Shown piece by piece: positions 56,329-64,000 of a stretch of 64,000 bases of DNA (positions are counted from its first letter, which is position 1; each line of letters begins with the position of its first letter). The translations under genes and the position numbers were made by a program. Below the pieces are notes generated by a model. The model was not told the DNA's origin and did not search any database. It saw only the letters and a program-made list of their open reading frames with translations. This stretch comes from Micromonospora sp. M71_S20 (GTDB taxonomy: Bacteria; Actinomycetota; Actinomycetes; Mycobacteriales; Micromonosporaceae): the NCBI RefSeq assembly GCF_003664255.1, contig NZ_RCCV01000001.1:1674001-1738000 (forward strand), written 5' to 3'.

Positions 56329-56757
56329 GTGCCCGGTGGCGAGGAACTGCTCCGGTCGAGGGGCCTGCGGGTCACCCGGCCGCGTCTCGCCGTGCTCGAC
56401 GTCCTGGCCGCCGGCGGCCACCTCGAGGTCGACGAGATCACCCGCCGGGTGCGCCAGCGCCTCGACTCGGTCTCCACCCAGGCCGTCTACGACGTGCTGG
56501 GCGCGCTGTCGCGGGCCGGGCTGTCCCGCCGCATCGAGCCGGCCGGCAGCCCCGCCCGCTACGAGGCCCGCGCCGGGGACAACCACCACCACGTCGTCTG
56601 CCGGGGCTGCGGCGAGATCGCCGACATCGACTGCGCGGTCGGCAGCGCGCCCTGCCTGGACCCGGACATCGCCCACGGGTTCGAGGTCGACGAGGCAGAA
56701 GTGACGTTCTGGGGCCTCTGCCCCACCTGCCAGGCCCGCCGCTCCGCCGACGACTGA
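56329..56757 (+). CDS. Fur-family regulator, FurA/PerR-like
   Basis: A 142-residue metalloregulator. The winged helix has LRSRGLRVTRPRLAVLDVLA; the metal-binding hinge is HHHVVCRGCGEIADIDC and a second CPTC pair is near the C-terminus. Length and the N-terminus are like actinobacterial FurA, a peroxide-sensing repressor usually placed before katG. No catalase follows here. The GTG start is the first in frame; no ribosome site. Confidence 0.9.
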   Translation: MPGGEELLRSRGLRVTRPRLAVLDVLAAGGHLEVDEITRRVRQRLDSVSTQAVYDVLGALSRAGLSRRIEPAGSPARYEARAGDNHHHVVCRGCGEIADIDCAVGSAPCLDPDIAHGFEVDEAEVTFWGLCPTCQARRSADD

Positions 56758-56811
56758 CGGCCGCCGGCTCTCCGCGCGGCGCCCGGTGGCGGGGCGTGGC
56801 ACGCTTGGGCG

Positions 56812-57669
56812 GTGGACTCCGATGACCTCGGCCTCTTCGGTCCGGGTTCGGTCACGTGGAAGGTGCACGAGGAGCCGATCCTGATCGTCGCCGGCCTGCG
56901 TTCGCTCTACCTCCAGTCGTTGCATCCCCGGGCCATGGCCGGGGTCGCCCAGAACAGCAACTACCGCTCCGACGCCTGGGGCCGCCTGGTGCGCACCGCC
57001 ACCTACGTGGGCACCACCATCTACGGCACCACCGCCGAGGCGGAGGCCGCCGGGCTCCGGGTCCGCCGCCGGCACGCCCGCCTGCGGGCCACCGACCTCT
57101 TCACCGGGGAGGAGTTCCGGGTCGACGACCCCGAGCTGCTGCGCTGGGTGCACGTCACCGAGGTCGAGTCGTTCCTCGACACGGCCCGCCGGGCCGGGCT
57201 GCCGCTGACCGCCGACGAGATCGACGGCTACTACACCGAGCAGCGGCGCTCCGCCGCCCTGGTCGGCCTCGACCCGGCGACGGTGCCGGGCACCGCCGCC
57301 GAGGTGGCCGACTTCTACCGGCGTATCCGTCCGGAGCTGCGGATGACCCGCGAGGCGGCCGAGACCGCGCTCTTCCTCACCGCGCCGCCGATCCCGTGGA
57401 AGCTCAGTCTGCCCGCCCGGATCGGGCTCAACCTCGGGCCGCCCCGCTGGGCGTACTTCGGCATCGCCGGCACGGCGCTCGCGCTGCTGCCGGCCTGGGC
57501 CCGGCGGATGTACGGCGGGCTGGGCCTGCCCACGACCGCGCTCTCGGCCGACCTGAGCGTCCGGGCGCTGCGGCTGACCCTCGCCGCGTTGCCCCGCCGG
57601 TGGCGGGAGGGGCCGTTGCAGCAGGCCGCCAAGGAACGCGCCGCCCGGCTCGCCGGCACGCCGGCCTGA
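56812..57669 (+). CDS. Oxygenase MpaB family protein (DUF2236)
   Basis: A 285-residue protein of the MpaB/latex-clearing (DUF2236) group: GLRSLYLQSLHPRAMAGVAQ near 28-48 and a WVHVTEVESFLDTAR region with the histidine that probably binds haem. Members are haem oxygenases of unknown substrate. GTG start 54 nt after the Fur stop, so they are likely transcribed together. Confidence 0.85.
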   Translation: MDSDDLGLFGPGSVTWKVHEEPILIVAGLRSLYLQSLHPRAMAGVAQNSNYRSDAWGRLVRTATYVGTTIYGTTAEAEAAGLRVRRRHARLRATDLFTGEEFRVDDPELLRWVHVTEVESFLDTARRAGLPLTADEIDGYYTEQRRSAALVGLDPATVPGTAAEVADFYRRIRPELRMTREAAETALFLTAPPIPWKLSLPARIGLNLGPPRWAYFGIAGTALALLPAWARRMYGGLGLPTTALSADLSVRALRLTLAALPRRWREGPLQQAAKERAARLAGTPA

Positions 57670-57712
57670 GGGCGACGGCTGGGCGGCTGCCGGCTGGGCC
57701 GTGCCCTGCCGC

Positions 57713-58651
57713 TCAGTCCTGGCCGGGCACCGGGTCGGCGGCGCGCTCGACGGCCGCCCACGGCTCCTTGCCCGGCGCCTGCGCCCCCACGGGGCAGGTG
57801 CGCCGGTAGTCGCACCAGCCGCAGCGCGGGCCCGGCGTGGTCGGGAACGCCTCGTCGGGGTCCTCTCCGTCGGCGACCGCCCGCTCGGCGGCCATGATGT
57901 CGCGGGCGGTCTCCTCCGCGCGGGTGAGCTGCCGGGCCAGCGACTCCACGGTGTGCTCGTGCGCGGCCACCGTGCCGGTCGGCAGGTGGTGCAGCTCCAC
58001 CCGGCGGCACGGCCGGCGGAACACCCGCTCGGCGGCGTACGCGTAGAGCGCCAGCGCCTGCGAGCCGCGCGCGTCGTCGGCGTCCAGCCCCGTGCGGCCC
58101 GTCTTGTAGTCGACGATCACCAGCTCCGGGCCGTCGGGCCCGGGACGGGAGTCGATCCGGTCGGCCCGGCCGTTGAAGGCCAGCACGGCGGTCTTGACCG
58201 CCACCACCCGCTCCACGCCGAGCGGGTCGGCCCCGGGCTCCAGGGTCTCGACGTAGGACTCCAGCCAGCCCAGGGCCCGCCGGTAGGCCGCCCGCTCCTG
58301 CTCGTCGTCGCGGTAGCCCTCGCGCACCCAGGTGCCCTTGAGCAACGCGGCGAGCGCCTCCGGCCGACGCCGCTCGGGGCTCAGCGCGTACCAGTTCTTC
58401 AGGGCGGTGTGCACGCTCGCGCCGAGGGAGTTGTGCGCCCACGGCGGACCCTTCTGCGGGGCCGGACGGTCGACGTAGGAGTAGCGGTAGCGCCGGGGGC
58501 AGTCGGCGTAGGCGCCCAGCTTGCTGGGGGTGCAGACGAAGAGCCGCTCCGGCATGCCCTCGAAGCCGAGCTGCTCGGGCTGCTCGCCGCGCTGCCGCGG
58601 CGCCCGGCCGCCGCCGGTGGAGGACCGTCCCGCTGAAGAGGCTCGTCGCAC
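57713..58651 (-). CDS. RecB-family PD-(D/E)XK nuclease with Fe-S cysteines
   Basis: A 312-residue stand-alone nuclease domain. PSKLGAYADCPRRYRYSYVD, GRADRID and ELVIVDYKTG form the PD-(D/E)XK core; the cysteine in YADC and the C-terminal CGWCDYRRTC form a 4Fe-4S staple as in AddB and Cas4. It may act in DNA end processing. There is no helicase part and no CRISPR nearby. GTG start; an ATG 96 nt further in is possible. Confidence 0.88.
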   Translation of the reverse strand: MRRASSAGRSSTGGGRAPRQRGEQPEQLGFEGMPERLFVCTPSKLGAYADCPRRYRYSYVDRPAPQKGPPWAHNSLGASVHTALKNWYALSPERRRPEALAALLKGTWVREGYRDDEQERAAYRRALGWLESYVETLEPGADPLGVERVVAVKTAVLAFNGRADRIDSRPGPDGPELVIVDYKTGRTGLDADDARGSQALALYAYAAERVFRRPCRRVELHHLPTGTVAAHEHTVESLARQLTRAEETARDIMAAERAVADGEDPDEAFPTTPGPRCGWCDYRRTCPVGAQAPGKEPWAAVERAADPVPGQD

Positions 58652-58693
58652 ACCGCGATCCTGCCATCCACCCCCGACGGAACCGGCCGCCGG

Positions 58694-59308
58694 TCAGGTC
58701 ATGTCGGCGTACTGGGTCACGAATGCGGCCACCGCGTCCGCGATGAGCTGCACCGCGATCGCGGCCAGCAGCAGGCCGGCGATCCGGGTCAGCACCTCGA
58801 TCCCGCCGGGACGCAGGATCTTGACGATCCCGCCGGAGAACCGCAGCACGACCCACACGGTGACCATCACGGCCACGATCGCGGCGGCGATGGCCGTGAC
58901 GTCCGCCCCGCCGTCGGCCTGCTGGACGAAGAGCATGGTGGCCACGATGGCGCCGGGACCGGCCAGCAGCGGCGTACCCAGCGGCACCAGGGCGATGTTC
59001 GAGGTGACCTGCTGGCTCGGGTCGTCGGCCTTGCCGGTCAGCAGCTCCAGCGCCACCAGGATGAGCAGCAACCCGCCGGCGGCCTGGAGGGCCGGCAGGT
59101 CCACGTGCAGGTAGTCGAGCAGCGTCTGCCCCGCCACCGCGAAGATCACGATCACGCCCAGCGCCAGGGCGACGGCCTGCCAGGCGGCGCGGTTGCGGTC
59201 CCGCGCCGTCAGCGGGCCGGTCAACGCCAGGAAGATGGGCATCATGCCCGGCGGGTCGACGATCACCAGCAGGGTCACGAAGACCTCGCCGAACAGCTTG
59301 GCATCCAC
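58694..59308 (-). CDS. MarC family membrane protein
   Basis: A 204-residue protein with six helices and the MarC opening LLVIVDPPGMMPIFLALTGP. Despite the name the family does not give multiple antibiotic resistance; transport is suspected. TACGTT lies 6 nt before the GTG, a leaderless start. It lies between the PHP and RecB-type genes. Confidence 0.9.
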   Translation of the reverse strand: MDAKLFGEVFVTLLVIVDPPGMMPIFLALTGPLTARDRNRAAWQAVALALGVIVIFAVAGQTLLDYLHVDLPALQAAGGLLLILVALELLTGKADDPSQQVTSNIALVPLGTPLLAGPGAIVATMLFVQQADGGADVTAIAAAIVAVMVTVWVVLRFSGGIVKILRPGGIEVLTRIAGLLLAAIAVQLIADAVAAFVTQYADMT

Positions 59309-59314
59309 GTGATC

Positions 59315-59320
59315 AACGTA
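59315..59320 (-). promoter_or_regulatory. Candidate leaderless -10 box for marC
   Basis: TACGTT on the minus strand, 6 nt before the GTG at 59308. Confidence 0.45.
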
Positions 59321-59348
59321 GCCGCGCCGCCGGGGGCGGAAACGCGGA

Positions 59349-60215
59349 TCAGCCGGAAGCGACCTCGGTCACTCCGCCCGCCTCGGCGACGATCCGATCG
59401 TACGCCCCGGGGTCGGTGGTGAACGCCCCGAGCCGGACGCTCTTGTGGGTGCCGTGGAAGTCCGACGAGCCAGTCACCAGCAGGCCCAGCTCGTCGGCCA
59501 GGGCCCGCACGTGCGCCCGCTCGGCCGGGGAGTGGTCCTCGTGGTCGACCTCCAGTCCCGCCAGCCCGATCGCGGCCAGGTCGGCGATCAGCTCGTCGGG
59601 CGCGATCCGCCCCCGCCGGGTGGCCCGGGGGTGTGCGAAGACCGGCACGCCGCCCGCCGCGCGGACGAGCCGGACCGCGCGGAAGACGTCGATGTCCTCC
59701 TTGGGCAGCCGGTAGCGCTCGCCCAGCCAGTCCGGCCCGAACGCCTCCGTGGTGGTGGCCACCAGGCCGGCCCGGATCAGCGCCTGCGCGATGTGCGGCC
59801 GGCCCACGGTCCCGCCGCCCGCGCCGGTCAGGATCTCCGGCCAGCTCACGTCGATCCCGTCGGCCCGCAGCAGCGCCACGATGCGCTCGCCCCGCTCCTC
59901 GCGGGCGGCCCGCACCCGGGCCAGTTCCGCGACGAGTTCCGGGGCGTCCGGGTCGAACAGGTACGCCAGCAGGTGCAGCGGCAGCGCCGGCTCCTCGCCG
60001 TACCACCGGCAGGAGAGCTCCGCGCCCCGGACCAGGCTGAGCCCGGCCGGCAGCGCCGCCAGGGCCGGCGCCCAGCCGGCCGTGGTGTCGTGGTCGGTGA
60101 TCGCCACGACGTCCAGCCCCGACTCCGCCGCCGCCCGCATCAGCTCGGCCGGGCTGAGGGTGCCGTCGCTGGCGGTGGAGTGGGTGTGCAGGTCGATCCG
60201 CGGTGCCGCGCTCAT
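59349..60215 (-). CDS. PHP-domain phosphoesterase, RNase AM/YciV type
   Basis: A 288-residue PHP phosphoesterase. IDLHTHSTASDGTLSP at 7-22, ITDHDTT, ELSCRWYG, FAHPRATRRG and GSSDFHG carry the metal ligands. This type (YciV/TrpH) hydrolyses 3',5'-bisphosphonucleotides and trims RNA 5' ends. TAGCGT lies 7 nt before the ATG. Confidence 0.9.
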   Translation of the reverse strand: MSAAPRIDLHTHSTASDGTLSPAELMRAAAESGLDVVAITDHDTTAGWAPALAALPAGLSLVRGAELSCRWYGEEPALPLHLLAYLFDPDAPELVAELARVRAAREERGERIVALLRADGIDVSWPEILTGAGGGTVGRPHIAQALIRAGLVATTTEAFGPDWLGERYRLPKEDIDVFRAVRLVRAAGGVPVFAHPRATRRGRIAPDELIADLAAIGLAGLEVDHEDHSPAERAHVRALADELGLLVTGSSDFHGTHKSVRLGAFTTDPGAYDRIVAEAGGVTEVASG

Positions 60216-60222
60216 CGGCCCG

Positions 60223-60228
60223 ACGCTA
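60223..60228 (-). promoter_or_regulatory. Candidate leaderless -10 box for the PHP gene
   Basis: TAGCGT on the minus strand, 7 nt before the ATG at 60215. Confidence 0.5.
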
Positions 60229-60263
60229 CCGGCCGGCGGCCCGCCCCGGGCGCGCGGGCGCGG

Positions 60264-61541
60264 TCAGGGACGGCGGTCGCCGCTCACCGGCACCGCGCGT
60301 TCCCCGTCGGGCAGGCCGGTCACGGACACGGACACGGACACCTCGCCGTCGAGTGCCCGGCTCACCTCGACCCGCACCAGGGCGCCGTCCGCGTCCGGGT
60401 AGTGGGCCGTCCCCTGCGGCGTCCACGCCACCGGCCCGGCCACGGGCGGACCGGCCGGGCGGGTCGCCGGTGTGGTGGCGAGCCGATCCAGGTCGACCAG
60501 CAACGCACGGTCCTGCCGGCCCGCCTTCCCGTTGGCCAGGAGCCACCGCCCGTCGGCGGACACCCCGCCGGCTCCGTCGCCGGTCAGCGTCGGCCCGCAC
60601 CCGGTCCGCACCGGCGCGAGGTCCCGGGCCGGGTCGAGCAGGGCGACACAGGGTCGGCGGGGGGTGCCGGCGGAGACCAGCGCGACCGCCAGCCCGTCGG
60701 GGCGGGTGCCGTAGACGTGCAGGGCCGCGTCGCCGGCGCCGCGCGGCGGACCCGCCGCCGGGCGCCACAGGGCGTGACCGGGCCGGTCCGGGTCGAGGCG
60801 GACCAGGACCGTGTCGCCGGCGAAGGCGACCGGCGCCGCGTCGGAGGGTGCCGGGGTGCGGGCGGCGGCGACGACCTGGGTGCCGACGATGCCCGCGACG
60901 ACCAGATCCGCCCCCTCCCGCCAGGCGACCTGCCGCCCGTCCGGGCTGAGGACGATGTCCCGCGCCCCGGCCAGCAGCAGATGCGCCGTGCCGTTCGGCA
61001 GCACGACCCACAGCGACCGGCCGGCCGCCGTCGGCGCGCCCACCACCGCCCAACCGGCCCCGTCGGGGAGCCGCTGGGCACGCTCGGCGGCCGTGCCCAC
61101 CTCGGGGAGGGGGAGCCGCTGCCCGTCGGCGGTGACCAGCACGTCGTGGAGGATGAGGTCCACCTCGCCCCGGCCCAGGTCGGCCTTCGGGACGGCCGAC
61201 AGCTGCGGGGTCGGGTCCGGCAGCGGCGAAGCGTACGGGTCGCCGAGCACCACCGTGGGATGGGTGGGTCGGCCGGGCTGCTGCCCCAGCTGCGCCATCC
61301 CGGCGCCGACCGTCACGGTGGCCACCGCGGCGAGGGCGATCCCGGTCAGCGCCCGCCGGCGCCGGGACCGGTCGGCCCGCCGGATCGCCAGTCCCGCCGG
61401 GTCGGCGACGAGCGGGCGCGCGACGGACACCCGGCGGGCGAACGCCTCCCGTACCGCCTGCTCCAGCTCGTCCTCGGTCACGGCGAATGGACGCGTCGGG
61501 CCTTCGGTCCGGTTGTCACCACGGCCGACCGGACGGCTCAC
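60264..61541 (-). CDS. Single-pass membrane protein with external propeller-like domain, sigma partner
   Basis: A 425-residue protein: about 60 cytoplasmic residues (TEDELEQAVREAFARRVSVA), one helix at about 64-84 (ALTGIALAAVATVTVGAG) and an external domain with repeated beta units (LSPDGRQVAWREGADLVVAG, VSADGRWLLANGK) like a WD40/TolB propeller. It overlaps the preceding sigma gene by GTGA, so it is probably the anti-sigma or signal-sensing partner, though its short N-terminus lacks a recognisable zinc anti-sigma motif. Confidence 0.8.
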   Translation of the reverse strand: MSRPVGRGDNRTEGPTRPFAVTEDELEQAVREAFARRVSVARPLVADPAGLAIRRADRSRRRRALTGIALAAVATVTVGAGMAQLGQQPGRPTHPTVVLGDPYASPLPDPTPQLSAVPKADLGRGEVDLILHDVLVTADGQRLPLPEVGTAAERAQRLPDGAGWAVVGAPTAAGRSLWVVLPNGTAHLLLAGARDIVLSPDGRQVAWREGADLVVAGIVGTQVVAAARTPAPSDAAPVAFAGDTVLVRLDPDRPGHALWRPAAGPPRGAGDAALHVYGTRPDGLAVALVSAGTPRRPCVALLDPARDLAPVRTGCGPTLTGDGAGGVSADGRWLLANGKAGRQDRALLVDLDRLATTPATRPAGPPVAGPVAWTPQGTAHYPDADGALVRVEVSRALDGEVSVSVSVTGLPDGERAVPVSGDRRP

Positions 61542-62554
61542 CGGTGTTCCCCGGTGCCTGCCGGTGCGACCGGGAAGGCGGCCTGCCGGCCACGCTGCTC
61601 GTCACGGGCGGTACGCGCCCCGGCCCCGGCGCGCGCCCCCGATGCGACGGGCACCGGATCGCCCGCCGACTCGTCGGTCGGCTCGACGTCCGGCGTGCGA
61701 CGCCCGGCGTCCGACGCCGGAGGCACGGTGGTCGCCTGCGCCGGAGGCTCGGTCGCGGCACCGCCCGGGACGGCGGCTGTGGCGCCTTCCGGCCCGCCCG
61801 GGACGGCGGCACTGCCCGCCACGGCCGGTGCGACGAGCGGCGGCCTGGCGTTCGTCGCCGCGACCACGGCCGCCGCGTCCTCGCCCACCACCATCGTCGG
61901 CGCCCCGTAGGCCGTCGACCGGCGGGCCGGCGCGGGACGGTCGGCGCCGCCCTGCGCGGGAGCGGAACGGTCGGCGCCGCCGCGCGCGGGGGTGGACCGG
62001 TCGGTGCCGTCGTCCCGAAGCAGGGCCGGGGTCGGGTCGGCCCCGGTCGGCAGGTCGAGGGCGGCCTCGGCGCCCATCCGGCGGCGCAGGGTGCCCAGGG
62101 CGCGCGACGTCTGGCTCTTGACCGTGCCCGGCGAGATGCCGAGCAGCGCGGCGGTCTGTGCCTCGGACATGTCCTCGTAGAAGCGCAGCACGAGCACCGC
62201 CCGCTGCCGGCTGGGCAGCGCGCTCAGGTGACGCCAGAGCAGGTCCCGGTCGAGCTGCTGCTCGATCTCGTCGGTTCCGGCCCGCTCCGGCAGCACCTCT
62301 GTGGGGCGTTCACCGTGCCAGCGCCGCCGCCACCAGCTGGTCGAAGTGTTGATCATGACCCGGCGGGCGTACGGCTCGATCGCCTCGATCCCGCCGAGCC
62401 GCTTCCAGGCCAGGTACGTCTTGGTCAACGCGGTCTGCAACAGGTCCTCGGCGGTGGCCCAGTCCCCGCTGAGCAGGTAGGCGGTGCGCAGCAGGGCACC
62501 GGAGCGGGCCGCGACGAAGTCGCGGAACTCCTCCTCCAGGGGATCCCTGCTCAC
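61538..62554 (-). CDS. SigE-family ECF sigma factor with long C-terminal extension
   Basis: A 338-residue protein. Region 2 (about residues 7-75: LLRTAYLLSGDWATAEDLLQ) and region 4 (about 105-160: LPSRQRAVLVLRFYEDMSEA then LLGISPGTVKSQTSRALGTL) form an ordinary 175-residue ECF core. The last 160 residues are Ala/Pro/Gly-rich with repeats such as GGADRSAPAQ and GGADRPAPA, unusual in length. GGAGGT precedes two adjacent GTGs; the second is used here. Coupled to the membrane partner. Confidence 0.9.
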   Translation of the reverse strand: MSRDPLEEEFRDFVAARSGALLRTAYLLSGDWATAEDLLQTALTKTYLAWKRLGGIEAIEPYARRVMINTSTSWWRRRWHGERPTEVLPERAGTDEIEQQLDRDLLWRHLSALPSRQRAVLVLRFYEDMSEAQTAALLGISPGTVKSQTSRALGTLRRRMGAEAALDLPTGADPTPALLRDDGTDRSTPARGGADRSAPAQGGADRPAPARRSTAYGAPTMVVGEDAAAVVAATNARPPLVAPAVAGSAAVPGGPEGATAAVPGGAATEPPAQATTVPPASDAGRRTPDVEPTDESAGDPVPVASGARAGAGARTARDEQRGRQAAFPVAPAGTGEHR

Positions 62555-62659
62555 CACCGGCCACCTCCGCGCCCCGTTTCCCTGGCAGGTTGCCATGCCC
62601 GGGGTGCCCGGGTCGACGGCGAACGGTGCGCAGTTCCTCCGATGTTCGGACGAAAAGTT

Positions 62660-63535
62660 TCACGCCCCGTCGTCGGCCTTGGCCTCGTCGGCCTCCTTGC
62701 CCAGCCGCGCCTCGACCGCCTGCGGCTCGTACATCTCCTCGACGACGCGCAGGTAGAGCTCGTTGGGGTTGGGCAGGTTCTTGATCTCACGCAGCGCCTG
62801 CTCCTGACCGGCGGACTCCAGCACGAACGTGCCGTAGTTGAGCGCCCGGCCGGTCGGGGTCTGCTCGTACTTCATGTCGGTGACCCGGACCAGCGGCATC
62901 ATCGCGACCCGCCGGGTGATGATGCCGTTGACCACCATCACCCGCTTGTTGGTCAGGATGAAGCGGTCGTACCACCAGTCGGCGACCTTCCAGGCCACCC
63001 ACCCCATCACGGCGAACCAGAGCAGCACCGCGATCGTGGTGAGCGCGCCCACGTCCTGCCCGGCGAGGAAGCCGGAGAGGTAGCCCAGCACGAAGGTGGC
63101 GGCGATGCCGACCAGCAGCGGGGTGGAGAGGTGGATCCAGTGCCGCTTCCACTCGCCCCGGTAGCGCTCGGTGGGGAAGAGGTAGCGGGCCACCAGCGAG
63201 CTGGGCTCGTCCTCCAACGGCAGCACCCGGCGCGGCGCCATGCCGGCGGCGTCGGCCCGCAGACCGGCCAGCTCGTCCTCGGAGATCTGGGGTGGCTGGT
63301 AGCCGGCCTCCGGGTCACGGACCCAGGCCCGACCGGCCCGTCCCTCCCCGGCGTACGCCGGGCCGTCACCGAAGCCGGCGTCATCCGAGAGGGAGGGGCC
63401 GTCGGAGAGGCCCGGACCGGTGCCGTAGCCCGGCCCGTCGTCGGGACCGATCCGAGGGATCGGCTCCGTGTCTCGATCCCGGCGCTCCCGATCGGGATCG
63501 TCGGGATCGAAGGGTGGACCGGAGGGGTTTCCCAT
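62660..63535 (-). CDS. Bacterial PH-domain (DUF304) membrane protein
   Basis: A 291-residue protein. Residues 1-105 are Asp/Gly/Pro-rich; two helices follow (about 134-180; LLVGIAATFVLGYLSGF and TTIAVLLWFAVMGWVAW), then a bPH domain with RFILTNKRVMVVNGIITRRV and MPLVRVTDMKYEQ. Function unknown; often in membrane or secretion contexts. ATG start 6 nt after the small membrane peptide's stop. Confidence 0.88.
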   Translation of the reverse strand: MGNPSGPPFDPDDPDRERRDRDTEPIPRIGPDDGPGYGTGPGLSDGPSLSDDAGFGDGPAYAGEGRAGRAWVRDPEAGYQPPQISEDELAGLRADAAGMAPRRVLPLEDEPSSLVARYLFPTERYRGEWKRHWIHLSTPLLVGIAATFVLGYLSGFLAGQDVGALTTIAVLLWFAVMGWVAWKVADWWYDRFILTNKRVMVVNGIITRRVAMMPLVRVTDMKYEQTPTGRALNYGTFVLESAGQEQALREIKNLPNPNELYLRVVEEMYEPQAVEARLGKEADEAKADDGA

Positions 63536-63541
63536 CGGCGG

Positions 63542-63700
63542 CTAGGCGACGAGGCTGGTGAAGAAGTCGCCGAACCCCTGGGCGATGTCCATGATTCCGC
63601 CGCCCAGTGACTTGAACACGTCCGCCGCAGAATTTGGCCGATATGCGACGAAGAAGATCAAGAATGCGATTCCGGCCCAGGTGAGGACCTTCTTGACCAT
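63542..63700 (-). CDS. 52-residue membrane peptide upstream of the PH-domain gene
   Basis: A small protein starting MVKKVLTWAGIAFLIFFVAY, one N-terminal helix, then an amphipathic part with GGGIMDIAQGFGDFF. It is 6 nt upstream of the PH-domain start on the same strand, with AGAGGA before its ATG, so the two are one operon. The codon use is typical of the genome and it is likely conserved in actinobacteria. TTCACT-17-TACTCT around 63750-63780 (minus) could be the promoter. Confidence 0.7.
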   Translation of the reverse strand: MVKKVLTWAGIAFLIFFVAYRPNSAADVFKSLGGGIMDIAQGFGDFFTSLVA

Positions 63701-63833
63701 GGCGGGCCATCCTCTCGCGCGGCGCCGGGTCCCATTACCGCAGCGGCACCCAGAGTATCAGTGTGGTGTCGTACAGTGAATATCTGCGTCCGTTCTCCGA
63801 CATTCCGGGATGCCTGTCAAGCCCTGAGGCCCG

Positions 63834-64000
63834 TCAAGCCTTCCCGTGCAGATACGGAGACGGTGCGCCGTACACGAGCTCGGGCGGTGTCCACTCGGTC
63901 AGGTCGTGCAGCACGACGTCTTCCGCGAGCAGGTGACCCGCACTCGCCGGCCAGGCTATCGCATGGAGCCACAATCCCCGAGCCTCGCCGGCGTACGCGC
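63834..64000 (-). CDS. C-terminal end of a gene cut by the window edge
   Basis: 54 codons in frame run from the window edge to TGA: GEARGLWLHAIAWPASAGHL near the left, then LAEDVVLHDLTEWTPPELVY and a final SPYLHGKA. The residue make-up is that of a real protein. No family is recognised from this fragment. It lies upstream of the small membrane peptide on the same strand, with 133 nt between. Confidence 0.55.
   Translation of the reverse strand, partial: AYAGEARGLWLHAIAWPASAGHLLAEDVVLHDLTEWTPPELVYGAPSPYLHGKA

Noticed and set aside
57713..58651. Cas4 of a CRISPR system
   Set aside because: The Fe-S PD-(D/E)XK domain is shared with AddB/RecB proteins; there are no cas genes or repeats nearby.

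Overview
The window is about 72% GC, has dense genes, many GTG starts and arginine/alanine-rich proteins. The gene order is that of an actinobacterium, and the style of the genes (DUF4383 pairs, ricin-type secreted glycosidases, a Sigma-E-family ECF factor with a membrane partner) best fits Micromonosporaceae, probably Micromonospora or a close relative. The species assignment is an inference. I see no integrase, transposase, CRISPR array or rRNA, so this is chromosomal backbone with an accessory stretch in the middle.

Layout. 0-4.2 kb, minus strand: corC-like, trpS, a 2H phosphoesterase, a YihY/BrkB membrane protein and a GntR regulator. 4.3-6.5 kb: galE-galK, overlapping and ended by a 13-bp hairpin. 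6.5-9.6 kb: sulfate activation, cysQ-cysD-cysN. 9.8-14.3 kb: glmU-prs-rplY-pth and tRNA-Gln, then an unusual HTH plus LAGLIDADG-like protein that ends 7 nt before the tRNA. 15-20 kb: acyl desaturase, TetR, two DUF4383 paralogues and an ABC-F ATPase. 20.4-31.4 kb: ispE, rsmA, tatD, two inserted plus-strand genes, metG, a membrane protein, rsmI and the protein mannosyltransferase. This resembles the Mycobacterium tuberculosis Rv1002c-Rv1018c region from memory, but rpfB is missing between tatD and rsmA.

31.9-46 kb is the accessory part: secreted HNH nuclease, phosphopantetheinyl transferase, two secreted M23 peptidases, a glycosyltransferase, a GlxA-type AraC regulator facing a saccharopine-dehydrogenase-like gene that overlaps a macrodomain gene, a secreted EEP nuclease, and two adjacent GH43 enzymes (an endo-arabinanase and an exo-arabinofuranosidase type) with nearly the same CBM13. 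LacI-type palindromes lie in front of the arabinan genes and of the glycosyltransferase. tRNA-Ala(CGC) closes this part.

46-54.7 kb holds a conserved envelope and cell-division neighbourhood. galU is followed by glp (a MoeA-like gephyrin homologue), a RimJ-type acetyltransferase and a three-helix arginine-rich membrane protein that matches the division protein GlpR/SepX. Beside them are a GGDEF diguanylate cyclase, 5-formyltetrahydrofolate cyclo-ligase and an FmdB zinc-ribbon protein like mycobacterial Ruc. Three DnaA-box-like sites follow. 55-64 kb: small membrane proteins, DUF2231, FurA-type regulator, MpaB-like oxygenase, RecB-type nuclease, MarC, PHP phosphoesterase, an ECF sigma factor with its membrane propeller partner, a PH-domain protein, a 52-residue membrane peptide and the end of a further gene cut by the window edge.

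A recurrent pattern is a TAnnnT hexamer 6 to 8 nt before a start codon that lacks a ribosome binding site, which implies many leaderless transcripts.
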